A stretch of DNA of 64,000 nucleotides from an uncultured Pelagibacteraceae bacterium. GTDB lineage: Bacteria > Pseudomonadota > Alphaproteobacteria > Pelagibacterales > Pelagibacteraceae. Positions 25,279 through 33,331 of this stretch are shown here, piece after piece. How positions within the stretch are numbered: position 1 is the first letter of the stretch; each line of letters begins with the position of its first letter. The notes under the pieces are model-generated. The model was not told the origin of the DNA and searched no databases. It was given only the letters and a program-made list of their open reading frames with translations. The stretch spans positions 1-64,000 of the forward strand of contig CABYSJ010000001.1 in NCBI GenBank assembly GCA_902521615.1, read 5' to 3'. The translations under genes and the position numbers were made by a program.

Positions 25279-26045
25279 TAATTTGAATTAAAAAATAGTT
25301 TATTAAAGTTATCTGTAGTTTTTTTTATAAGATCTTCTTTGGATATATTTTTAATTTCAGCTAATTTTGCAGCAGTAAAATCAATAAATGATGGTTCATT
25401 TTTTTTTCCTCTTTTTGGAACGGGTGCTAAAAAAGGACTATCAGTCTCAATTAAAATATTATCCATTGGAATAGATTTGAACGTATCTTGTAAATCCAAT
25501 GAGTTTTTAAAAGTAATGATACCACTTGCTGAAAAAAATGAATTTAAACTCATTAGTTTTTCTGAGAATTCTTTAGACCCAGTAAAACAATGCATCAAAA
25601 TTTTAAGATTTTCTTTTTTATATTCATTTAAAATCTCAAAAGTTTCTTTTTCTGCATCCCTTGAATGAATAATTAATGGAATATTAGTTTTTATTGAGGC
25701 ATCTATATGTTCTTTAAAACTTGCTATCTGTTTGTCTTTTTCGCTATTATTATAATAAAAATCTAAACCAGTTTCACCAATTCCAATAATTTTTGGGTTT
25801 TCATTCAGACTTTCAATGATCTGTTTTGAGGTGATAATATTTGTGGAGCTTTCATGAGGATGAATACCAATAGTACCATAGATCATCTCATCTTTCTTAA
25901 TTAATTCTTTTACTCTAGAAAAACTTTCAAATGAAGTTGAGATAGTTAATAATTTTTCTATACCAATATCTTTAGATCTTTGAAGTACGTTAGATAAGTC
26001 GCTTAATAATGGTTCATGATCTAGATGACAGTGTGAATCAATCAT
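25278..26045 (-). CDS. tatD: TatD-family metal-dependent DNase
   Basis: A 255-residue TIM-barrel hydrolase. MIDSHCHLDH gives the metal-binding HxH at the N-terminus, GTIGIHPHES (about 57-66), IGETGLDFYYN (about 89-99), HSRDAEKE, MHCFTGS (about 149-155) and ETDSPFLAPVPKRGKKNEPSF (about 198-218). TatD proteins are 3'-5' exonucleases/DNases. It is downstream of metG (8-base overlap), a conserved pairing in many bacteria. Confidence 0.93.
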   Translation of the reverse strand: MIDSHCHLDHEPLLSDLSNVLQRSKDIGIEKLLTISTSFESFSRVKELIKKDEMIYGTIGIHPHESSTNIITSKQIIESLNENPKIIGIGETGLDFYYNNSEKDKQIASFKEHIDASIKTNIPLIIHSRDAEKETFEILNEYKKENLKILMHCFTGSKEFSEKLMSLNSFFSASGIITFKNSLDLQDTFKSIPMDNILIETDSPFLAPVPKRGKKNEPSFIDFTAAKLAEIKNISKEDLIKKTTDNFNKLFFNSN

Positions 26046-27579
26046 TTTTTTTTTCTATTTTTTTAAAAAGTATGTCTATTTTATTTATATCATTGCCTTT
26101 TGTTAAATAATCATTATTTGAAACTGTATCAAATTTTATATCTTTTTCCTCAATATCAAAAATCTTTAATGCCTTTAGGGAAGATTTAGGAACAATTGGA
26201 TACAACAAAAAACTTATTTTTCTGACAATTTCTAATGTAGTATAAACAATAGTATTTAATCTAATTATATCGTCTTTCTTTTTCCATGGCTCTTGATCAT
26301 TAAAATATTTGTTAGCTTCAAAAAGTGAATTAACAATATAATCGATATAAAAATTTATATTTTGATTGTCAATTTGTGATCTAATTTTATCTAGATTATC
26401 TTTATACTTATTTAGTATTAATAAATCCTCGTCATTAAATTTAATTTCTAGTGGAATTTTTCCATCACAATTTTTTATTGCAAAAGCAGTTACACGCTGA
26501 CATAAGTTTCCATAATTGTTAGCTAGATCACTATTAATACAATCTTCAAGTCTTTCTTGAGATATATTTCCATCATTGCCAAAAGAAACTTCTTTAATTA
26601 AATAATATCTTAAAGGATCTAAACCATACTCTTTAATTATTTCAAGTGGATCAAGAATATTTCCTTTGGATTTAGACATTTTTTCTTCACCTGATAGTAT
26701 CCATCCATGCCCATAAACTCTATTTGGTAAATCAATTTTTGCTGCTAATAAAAAAGCAGGCCAATAAATAGCATGAAATCTAAGTATATCTTTCCCAATT
26801 AAATGTATTGAAGCTGGCCAAAATTTTTTAAACAAATCATCATCCGTATCAGGATAATTTAATGCACTTAAATAATTCGTTAAAGCATCAAGCCAAACAT
26901 ATATGACGTGGTTTTTATTATTTGGAACAGGTATGCCCCATGAAAAACTTTTTCTACTTACAGAAAGATCTTTAAGACCACTTTTTACAAAACTAATAAC
27001 TTCATTTTTTCTAGATTCTGGATATATAAAATCTGGATTAGCTTCATAATAATCTAATAAAGGTTTTTCCCACTTTGACAGTCTAAAAAAGTAGGATTCT
27101 TCCTCAATCCATTCAACTGGAGATTTTGATGATATGGCAATTTTTTTTCCATCTACTTCTTCAATTTCATCTTCGTTATAGAAGGCTTCATCTGATACTG
27201 AATACCATCCAGAATAATTTGATAGGTATATATCATCGTTTTTCTCAAGTTCATTCCAAAGATGTTGTACTGTTTTTTTATGTCTAGCCTCAGTAGTTCT
27301 TATAAAATCAGTATTTGATAAATTCAAAGTGTCTGAAAGGTCTCTAAAGGTTTGACTAATTTGATCACAAAATATTTGAGGCTCCTTCCCTGCTTTTTCT
27401 GCAGTTCTTTGAATTTTTAAACCATGTTCGTCTGTACCTGTAAGAAAATGAACTTGATAATCATCAATTTTTTTAAATCTTGCAAAAAAATCTGCGACAA
27501 TACTTGAATATGCATGACCCATATGAGGTTTAGCTGATGGGTAGTATATAGGTGTAGTAATATAAAAAGTTTTATCCAT
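26038..27579 (-). CDS. metG: Methionyl-tRNA synthetase
   Basis: A 513-residue class I aminoacyl-tRNA synthetase charging tRNA-Met. ITTPIYYPSAKPHMGHAYSSIVADFFAR (about 7-34) holds the HIGH-like PHMGH, HLIGKDILRFHAIYWPA (about 253-269), and GEEKMSKSKGN (about 290-300) is the KMSKS loop. The zinc-knuckle cysteines and the C-terminal tRNA-binding domain are absent, consistent with the short alphaproteobacterial type. It lies in the dac-tmk-holB-metG-tatD run and overlaps both neighbours by 8 bases. Confidence 0.97.
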   Translation of the reverse strand: MDKTFYITTPIYYPSAKPHMGHAYSSIVADFFARFKKIDDYQVHFLTGTDEHGLKIQRTAEKAGKEPQIFCDQISQTFRDLSDTLNLSNTDFIRTTEARHKKTVQHLWNELEKNDDIYLSNYSGWYSVSDEAFYNEDEIEEVDGKKIAISSKSPVEWIEEESYFFRLSKWEKPLLDYYEANPDFIYPESRKNEVISFVKSGLKDLSVSRKSFSWGIPVPNNKNHVIYVWLDALTNYLSALNYPDTDDDLFKKFWPASIHLIGKDILRFHAIYWPAFLLAAKIDLPNRVYGHGWILSGEEKMSKSKGNILDPLEIIKEYGLDPLRYYLIKEVSFGNDGNISQERLEDCINSDLANNYGNLCQRVTAFAIKNCDGKIPLEIKFNDEDLLILNKYKDNLDKIRSQIDNQNINFYIDYIVNSLFEANKYFNDQEPWKKKDDIIRLNTIVYTTLEIVRKISFLLYPIVPKSSLKALKIFDIEEKDIKFDTVSNNDYLTKGNDINKIDILFKKIEKKND

Positions 27580-28501
27580 TTAGTACTTTATCCTCAAATT
27601 CAATAAACAATGTTTCCTCATCTAAATTATAAATTTTAGTATTATTAATTTTTTCTAAAAAATAACGATATGACTTTAGTAAACTAATATTTTTACTAGA
27701 TATATTGCTTCTAAAATAAAGTTCAATAAAAGAATAAATAATTTCAATTATTGATTTATCTTTTTTATAAATTTTATCTTTAATTAGGATTTTTAAAGTT
27801 GTATTTAAATCAAAATTAACAAAATCAAAGTTATACTCTTTAGATAACTTAATTAATTTTAATAATTTTCCAGGAGTGGCATAATAATCAAATAACTTAT
27901 TATTGATTATGGTATTTATATCATCATTTAGTAATTCATTGATAATTCTAATAGACTGATCTTTAGTTAAATTAACTTTGAAATTTAAACATCTGGATTT
28001 AAGAGTTGGAAGCACTCTTTTGTTATTATTAATTAAAATAAAATTTATATTTTCATTAGGTTCTTCTAAAATTTTTAACAAAGCATTAATAGAATTTAAG
28101 TTTAACAATTCAATATTATCAATTAAAACAAATCTTTTTTTATTATTAAATGAAGATTTGTTAAGTTTTATTATCAATTCCCTAATTTGATTTATATCAA
28201 TATTTTTCTTTTCTTCTAAAACATCAATTAAATAAAAATTTGGATTAGATTTATTTAGAATAAGCTTGTATGACTTATTATCTGGATTAATTATATTATT
28301 TTCATAATCATATGGATGTTCTTCATTTTCCGATAATACAAAATTAATTAAATGATATGTCAATGTTGATTTTCCAATACCTTTTTCGCCAGAAAAAAGA
28401 ATTTTATTGGGCAAAGTGTTGTTTTTAGATAATTTACATAATTGATTAAAAATTTCTTTGTGCTCAAATAAATTTATTTGAGTTGAGGGATTTAAATTCA
28501 T
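27572..28501 (-). CDS. holB: DNA polymerase III delta' subunit
   Basis: A 309-residue AAA+ clamp-loader subunit. The Walker A GEKGIGKSTLTYHLINF (about 39-55), RFVLIDNIELLNLNSINALLKILEEPNENINFILI (about 122-157) and LKSRCLNFK (sensor 1 SRC motif, about 167-175) are the delta' signature. The four zinc-binding cysteines of E. coli delta' are not visible. The gene lies between tmk and metG as in most alphaproteobacteria. Confidence 0.92.
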   Translation of the reverse strand: MNLNPSTQINLFEHKEIFNQLCKLSKNNTLPNKILFSGEKGIGKSTLTYHLINFVLSENEEHPYDYENNIINPDNKSYKLILNKSNPNFYLIDVLEEKKNIDINQIRELIIKLNKSSFNNKKRFVLIDNIELLNLNSINALLKILEEPNENINFILINNNKRVLPTLKSRCLNFKVNLTKDQSIRIINELLNDDINTIINNKLFDYYATPGKLLKLIKLSKEYNFDFVNFDLNTTLKILIKDKIYKKDKSIIEIIYSFIELYFRSNISSKNISLLKSYRYFLEKINNTKIYNLDEETLFIEFEDKVLNG

Positions 28502-29115
28502 TTAATTAATTTTTTAATTTGATTTATAATTAAATCTTCATTTTTTTTTATATCTAAATTAGAATCAATTACTTTGTATGATTTTTTATTCAATGAAGCT
28601 AATTTTAAAAAACCTTTTTGAACTTTATTATAAAAATTCATATCAAACTGATCGTACCTATTTAAAGATTTTCTATTTTTTAATCTTTGGAATAGATTCC
28701 TTTTATTTACAACATTAAGAAAAGTAAAGTTGACTTTAATGTTTTTCAATAAAAATTTATTTATGATGTTTATAATTTTTAAATCTACACCCATACCATA
28801 ATGCTGATATGCAATAGTTGAGTCTATGAATCTATCAATCAAAATAATTTTTTTTTTGTAAGATTTTTTTATAAGATTTATGTTTTCACTACGAGCTGCT
28901 AAATATAAAAGTAAATCAGTATGTATATTAAAGTTAGATTTTTTATTTAAAATTAATCTTCTTATTTTTTCTGAATTATAACTTCCACCTGGTTCTCTTA
29001 TCTTTATATAATTAATTTTATTTTTTTCTAAATATTTAGATACTTTATTTATATGATAACTTTTACCACTACCCTCTATACCCTCAAAAACAATGATGGG
29101 TTTTTTAGACATCAC
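28498..29115 (-). CDS. tmk: Thymidylate kinase
   Basis: A 205-residue kinase that phosphorylates dTMP to dTDP. The P-loop is FEGIEGSGKSYHINKV (about 10-25), followed by IREPGGSYNSEKIRRLIL with the conserved REPGG, LLYLAARSENI (about 67-77) and IDRFIDSTIAYQHYG (about 93-107, DR-[YF]-x-x-S motif). The start codon is doubled (MM), so initiation one codon later is possible. It overlaps the dac gene by 11 bases and holB by 4. Confidence 0.96.
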   Translation of the reverse strand: MMSKKPIIVFEGIEGSGKSYHINKVSKYLEKNKINYIKIREPGGSYNSEKIRRLILNKKSNFNIHTDLLLYLAARSENINLIKKSYKKKIILIDRFIDSTIAYQHYGMGVDLKIINIINKFLLKNIKVNFTFLNVVNKRNLFQRLKNRKSLNRYDQFDMNFYNKVQKGFLKLASLNKKSYKVIDSNLDIKKNEDLIINQIKKLIK

Positions 29116-30256
29116 CCCAAATTAAATAATTTATTGATTTTATTAATCTTGTAAAAAAATTAACTTTTTTAATTTCTTTCGATGAAAGTAAATCATACTC
29201 ACCAATAAGTTCTTGATCATAAACAACTCTTAGAGTGGCTATTTTTTGATCTTTTTTAATTGGTGCCTCGACTGGACCATCATATTTAACAGCAACCTTT
29301 AAAAGTTTTTTTTTCGCTTTTTTTATTGTTTTATAGATATCTTCCTTTGTGTATGCTTCCACACTATTCTCTTTTCCTAACCAAACATCAATTTTATGTA
29401 ATGGTTTATTAGCTTTAGCTATTTCAACAAGATCATAGTTGGTAAGACCGAATGTAAGTAATTTTGTACTTTCTTTAGATCTAGCATTTTTTGAATTAAA
29501 ACCACTCCCAACAGCAATCAATCTTCTGCCATTTCTATCTATTGATGATGCTAAAGAATATTTTTCAACAGCTAAATAACCAGTTTTTATTCCATCTGCT
29601 CCAAGATTTTTATAAAGCAAAGGATTTCTATTTCCCTGTGTTATTGGATCGCCACCAGTTCTATCCCATGTAAATTCTTTTTCAGCAAACATTTTATAAA
29701 ATTCAGGGTGTTCTTTAATTAAATATCTAGACATTTTTAAAATATCTCTAACTGTTGAGTAATTGTCGGGATCATTTATTCCTGATGAATTAGAAAAGTT
29801 TGTATTATCCATCTCTAATTCTTTTGCTTTGGCAGTCATTAAAATTGCAAATTCTTCTTCAGTGCCTGCTATGCCTTCAGCTAGTGCAATACATGCATCA
29901 TTACCTGAAGCAACGATAATACCTCTTAATAAATTTTCCACAGAGACCTGATCACCTACCATTATAAACATCGATGAATATCCAGATGTAGATAATCTCC
30001 AAGCTTTCTCTGATATTATAAACTTTTCATCTAAACTAAGATCACCTGATTTGATTAAATCAAAAGCAATAATTGCCGTCATTATTTTTGTCATAGAAGC
30101 TGGATAAATTGAAATATCTGGCTCTTTCTCATAGAGAATTTCTCCAGAATGATAATCTTGTAATATTGCAGTTCTTGCCTTTACATCAAAATTGGCTTTT
30201 GAAATATTTACTAATGAAAAACTAAAAAAAATTACAATTAATAATATTCTAAACAT
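29105..30256 (-). CDS. dacC: D-alanyl-D-alanine carboxypeptidase (PBP5/6 type)
   Basis: A 383-residue exported penicillin-binding protein. Signal peptide at about 1-21 (ending KANF), catalytic Ser54-Met-Thr-Lys57 (PASMTK), Ser117-Gly-Asn119 (ASGND) and Lys224-Thr-Gly226 (GIKTGY). The C-terminal PBP5 domain starts near 280, followed by a tail that could lie on the membrane. The enzyme removes the terminal D-Ala of peptidoglycan pentapeptides. The RlpA-like, MltB and DacC genes form a cell-wall cluster. The symbol follows the PBP5/6 subfamily; dacA/dacD are possible names. Confidence 0.9.
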   Translation of the reverse strand: MFRILLIVIFFSFSLVNISKANFDVKARTAILQDYHSGEILYEKEPDISIYPASMTKIMTAIIAFDLIKSGDLSLDEKFIISEKAWRLSTSGYSSMFIMVGDQVSVENLLRGIIVASGNDACIALAEGIAGTEEEFAILMTAKAKELEMDNTNFSNSSGINDPDNYSTVRDILKMSRYLIKEHPEFYKMFAEKEFTWDRTGGDPITQGNRNPLLYKNLGADGIKTGYLAVEKYSLASSIDRNGRRLIAVGSGFNSKNARSKESTKLLTFGLTNYDLVEIAKANKPLHKIDVWLGKENSVEAYTKEDIYKTIKKAKKKLLKVAVKYDGPVEAPIKKDQKIATLRVVYDQELIGEYDLLSSKEIKKVNFFTRLIKSINYLIWGDV

Positions 30257-31010
30257 CTTTTAATATTTCTATATTTTCAAAATTTAATATTTTTATTTCA
30301 TTAAATGATTTTTCTAGTTTTTTTATATCATTAAATGGGCCCAATAATACCCTATATTTGGTTTTAGATAATTTCTTAATTATAGGTTTTTTTATATTTG
30401 TCTCATCTTTTATTTTATTAACCATATTTTCTGCTGAGTCTCTGTAATAAAAATCAGCAATCTTTATTGAATATAAAAATGCATGTTTTTTTATTTTAAT
30501 TTCTTTATTTTTTTCTTTACCCAAATTATCTATAGTAATTCCATCTACTGGAGCTTTTTCAGCTACATTTTTCTCTTCATCAAAAGTCGTTGCCTTTTTA
30601 GCAACAAATGTTGAATTTTTTAAAATTAAAACAAGATCAACATATGGTTCCTTAGGATCAAGAGATAGCTCTTCTGCAATTCGTTGAGTAATTACAGAGT
30701 TATAGAAAGATGAGAATTTAACATTATTAGAGATTACTTCTGCTATAATTGATTTATCGTTAACAGGATTAGTAATTTTAACAAATGAATTTTTTTTTAT
30801 TTTATTATGGAAAATTAAAAGAGATCTATTATCAATTTTTTTAGATATTTTTTTTTCTTTTTTTAATTCATCATCATAAATTAAAGCAAATCCAGTATTA
30901 CTATACTTTTGATCACTAATATAAACTAAGTTTTTATTATTTTGATCAAATTGATTACATGCAGATAAAAAAAGGATAGAAATAATTAATATAAGTTTTT
31001 TAAAGTTCAT
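30249..31010 (-). CDS. RlpA-like SPOR-domain lipoprotein (probably non-catalytic)
   Basis: A 253-residue lipoprotein: signal with lipobox LFLSAC (Cys about 18), a double-psi barrel-like region (about 35-150) aligning with RlpA (FHNKIKKNSFVKITNPVNDKSIIAEV equals the family's AH-x-LP-x-G-x-x-V-x-VTN-x-x-NG-x-SV-x-V), and a C-terminal SPOR domain (about 180-253, YSIKIADFYYRDSAENMVNKI ... YRVLLGPFNDIKKLEKSF) that binds denuded glycan at septa. RlpA cleaves denuded peptidoglycan, but the usual NDRGP with catalytic Asp is replaced by ISNNVKF. It is between mltB and dac genes. Confidence 0.75.
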   Translation of the reverse strand: MNFKKLILIISILFLSACNQFDQNNKNLVYISDQKYSNTGFALIYDDELKKEKKISKKIDNRSLLIFHNKIKKNSFVKITNPVNDKSIIAEVISNNVKFSSFYNSVITQRIAEELSLDPKEPYVDLVLILKNSTFVAKKATTFDEEKNVAEKAPVDGITIDNLGKEKNKEIKIKKHAFLYSIKIADFYYRDSAENMVNKIKDETNIKKPIIKKLSKTKYRVLLGPFNDIKKLEKSFNEIKILNFENIEILKDV

Positions 31011-32001
31011 TTTTAAATTTATCTTTTAATGTACAAACGGCTAATGCGAATCGCAATGATCTATTCCATTTTAATATTATCTCATAGTTATCAAATACGA
31101 TATAAGCTGGATTTAAAGTTTCAGCATCAGGTATGATATCTTTATCTGGTGTTATAATTGCTACCTTTAGAGTATTGTACTTCTTATCTATTTGATCATT
31201 ATTTTTAATAAATTTTCTAAAATATTTTAATTTTTTTTTATCATGAAGTTTTTTTGCAGAAATGTTCAAATATTTACTTGGAATATTCTCAGATAAATCA
31301 ATTCTATAAAAACAAGGATTTTCACTCTTCCAACCTATTTGATTTAAATAGTTTGATGCTGAAGCATACGCATCATTATTATTTTTTAAATCTATGTATC
31401 CGTTGCCATCATGGTCAATTGCATAATTTTTTATTGTTGATGGCATAAATTGAAAAAAACCAAAAGCGCCTGCCCAAGATCCATATAAGTTTTTGTAATC
31501 TATTTGTTTATTTTCTATTAATCGTAAAAGTGTTAATAATTCATTTGTAAAAAATTCTGATCTTCTTTTATCAAAACTTAAAGTTGCCAAAGAGGATAAA
31601 ATATCCATTTTACCAACATACGTTCCAAAATTAGTTTCTATACCCATTAGAGCTAATAGTAGCTCTCTCTCTATATTAAATTCATTTTCAACATTATTTA
31701 TTAACGTTGAATTTTTTTCATAGAATTTTTTCCCCAACGAGACTTTTTTTGAAGATGTTCTTTTTGAAATATAAGTTTTAGTATCCTCATAAAATTCAGG
31801 TTGATACCTGTCATATTTTATTACGTCTGATAAAAATTTAATATCGGACATAACTCTATCAAAAGTTTTTTCTGAAATATTGTTTTCTAAAGCTATTTTT
31901 TTAAAATCTAATTTCCAATTTTCAAATTCTTTATTTATATTAGCAAATGAAAAATTAATAGAAATAAAAATAAAAAATAAAAAAAAATTAATTAGTTTCA
32001 T
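31000..32001 (-). CDS. mltB: Lytic murein transglycosylase B
   Basis: A 333-residue exported glycan hydrolase. Signal peptide about 1-21 (FSFANI), then FENWKLDFKKIALENNISEKTFDRVM (typical MltB entry), KVSLGKKFYEKNSTLI, catalytic Glu in ALMGIETNFGTYVG (about 115-128), and GSWAGAFGFFQFMPSTIKNYAIDHDGNGYIDL (about 165-196, with the S-x-AGA-x-G-x-x-QFMPS and calcium-binding DHDGNGYIDL motifs). No lipobox. It cleaves peptidoglycan giving 1,6-anhydromuramic ends. Overlaps with rarD (14 bases) and the RlpA-like gene (11 bases). Confidence 0.93.
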   Translation of the reverse strand: MKLINFFLFFIFISINFSFANINKEFENWKLDFKKIALENNISEKTFDRVMSDIKFLSDVIKYDRYQPEFYEDTKTYISKRTSSKKVSLGKKFYEKNSTLINNVENEFNIERELLLALMGIETNFGTYVGKMDILSSLATLSFDKRRSEFFTNELLTLLRLIENKQIDYKNLYGSWAGAFGFFQFMPSTIKNYAIDHDGNGYIDLKNNNDAYASASNYLNQIGWKSENPCFYRIDLSENIPSKYLNISAKKLHDKKKLKYFRKFIKNNDQIDKKYNTLKVAIITPDKDIIPDAETLNPAYIVFDNYEIILKWNRSLRFALAVCTLKDKFKNEL

Positions 32002-32866
32002 GTAAATCCTTCAAATATATAATTACAGCAATCCAAATAAAAATAAAACTAACTAATTTTGTTATTGAAAAAGGCTCGTTGTAATAAAAATACCCTAATA
32101 AAAACTGAAAAGTTGGAGTTATATAAAATATCATACCAGTTGGTCCTAAACCGCAGAGTTCAACGCCCCTGACATATAAAAATAAAGGTATGACAGTCAT
32201 AGGTCCAGCAAGATAAATAAATAGCATCATCGGTGGATCAGATAATCGAAAATCGTTATATCCTTTACTTGCTATTAAATAAAATGCTATCAGTGCAAAT
32301 GGTAAAATAAATAAACTCTCAATAAGAAGACCTACATCAGTATCAACGTTAATTTTTTTTCTAACAAGATTGTAAAACCCCCAACTTAAAGCAACAATTA
32401 AACCAACCCAAGGCAATGATTTAATACTTACAATTATCAAAAAAAGGATAGATAGAATAACTAACAGAATTGAAAAGACTCTTTTTTTATTGAGTTTCTC
32501 TTTAAAAAAAAGATAACCGAGCATTACGCTTAAAATAGGCATAATAAAATAACCAAAACTTGCATCTATAATTCTATTCGTTGCAATAGCATATATCCAT
32601 ACACCCCAATTTATAAAAATTAAAAAACCAGAGATAAATAAATAAAATAAATTTGATTTATTTTTTAAAATTTTAAAAAAAATATTCCATTTAGAGAAAA
32701 AAAAAGTAGTCAGAATTAAAGTAAACGCTGTCCATAAACATCTATGAACCACTAATTCAATATGCCCAATATAAGCAATATATTTAAAATAAATTACACC
32801 AAAAAACCCCCACCAAAAAGATCCAAACCCAGCAAGTAGTAAGCCTTTGTTAAATTCTTTATTCAT
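31988..32866 (-). CDS. rarD: RarD-type EamA permease
   Basis: A 292-residue ten-helix transporter. GLLLAGFGSFWWGFFGVIYFKYI matches the RarD N-terminus, and GVWIYAIATNRIIDASFGYFIMPILSVMLGYLFFKEKLN (about 87-125) is the conserved RarD core. The function of RarD in E. coli (chloramphenicol sensitivity) is uncertain, so the substrate here is unknown. It leads a nine-gene overlapping run on the minus strand. Confidence 0.87.
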   Translation of the reverse strand: MNKEFNKGLLLAGFGSFWWGFFGVIYFKYIAYIGHIELVVHRCLWTAFTLILTTFFFSKWNIFFKILKNKSNLFYLFISGFLIFINWGVWIYAIATNRIIDASFGYFIMPILSVMLGYLFFKEKLNKKRVFSILLVILSILFLIIVSIKSLPWVGLIVALSWGFYNLVRKKINVDTDVGLLIESLFILPFALIAFYLIASKGYNDFRLSDPPMMLFIYLAGPMTVIPLFLYVRGVELCGLGPTGMIFYITPTFQFLLGYFYYNEPFSITKLVSFIFIWIAVIIYLKDLHETN

Positions 32867-32915
32867 TGGAAACCATGATGATTGTAATTAATAAGTTTAT
32901 TAGACTATTTTATGG

Positions 32916-32943
32916 TTGAATTAAATAATTATAATTATAAAAC
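32916..32943 (+). promoter_or_regulatory. Possible tRNA-Ser promoter
   Basis: TTGAAT and TAAAAC spaced by 16 bases, placing initiation 2-3 bases before the tRNA. Spacing agrees with the other tRNA promoters here. Confidence 0.4.
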
Positions 32944-32952
32944 CTTGCTCAC

Positions 32953-33042
32953 GGAGAGATGGCTGAGCGGTTGAAAGCACCGGTCTTGAAAACCGGCAAA
33001 GGGGCAACTCTTTCCTGGGTTCGAATCCCAGTCTCTCCGCCA
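32953..33042 (+). tRNA. tRNA-Ser (anticodon UGA)
   Basis: A class II tRNA with a long variable arm: acceptor GGAGAGA/TCTCTCC, anticodon stem CCGGT/ACCGG with loop CTTGAAA (UGA), variable arm near AAAGGGGCAACTCTTT, T-arm CTGGGTTCGAATCCCAG and an encoded CCA. The CCA is immediately followed by the sdhE stop codon on the other strand. Confidence 0.97.
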
Positions 33043-33306
33043 TCATTTTTTTGAATATTCAAAATTCTTATACAATAAATTGATGTTATTATTTTCAAAT
33101 TCAAAATCGGTTTTAAAACCATTGTAAAAATTATACAAATTAGTGTCATCAATATTAAGCAATTTTTCTAAATCAAGAAGATCATTTTTATTTAAATTAT
33201 TTATGTATTTTTTTGTAAATGCACCTAAAAGATTATCCATTTCTTTTGTGCCCCTATAATTTGATCGATAAATAATTTTTTTTTTTAATTCATCTATATT
33301 GATCAT
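33043..33306 (-). CDS. sdhE: Succinate dehydrogenase FAD assembly factor SdhE
   Basis: An 87-residue SdhE/SDHAF2-family protein: KKIIYRSNYRGTKEMDNLLGAFTKKYI with the invariant RG-x-x-E motif, and later LEKLLNIDDTNLYNFYNGF corresponding to the family E-x-LL-x-x-D-x-x-LY-x-W. It promotes covalent flavinylation of the SdhA subunit. It is divergent from recG across 25 bases, the same arrangement as in many alphaproteobacteria. The stop lies against the tRNA-Ser 3' end. Confidence 0.92.
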   Translation of the reverse strand: MINIDELKKKIIYRSNYRGTKEMDNLLGAFTKKYINNLNKNDLLDLEKLLNIDDTNLYNFYNGFKTDFEFENNNINLLYKNFEYSKK

Positions 33307-33331
33307 AATAATTAGAATATATTAACTGTTA

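Noticed and set aside
32949-33152. Minus-strand frame across tRNA-Ser with GGETGIRTQERVAPLPVFKTGAFNRS-type sequence.
   Set aside because: Antisense translation of tRNA-Ser, a common annotation artefact; sdhE is the real gene in the overlapping part.
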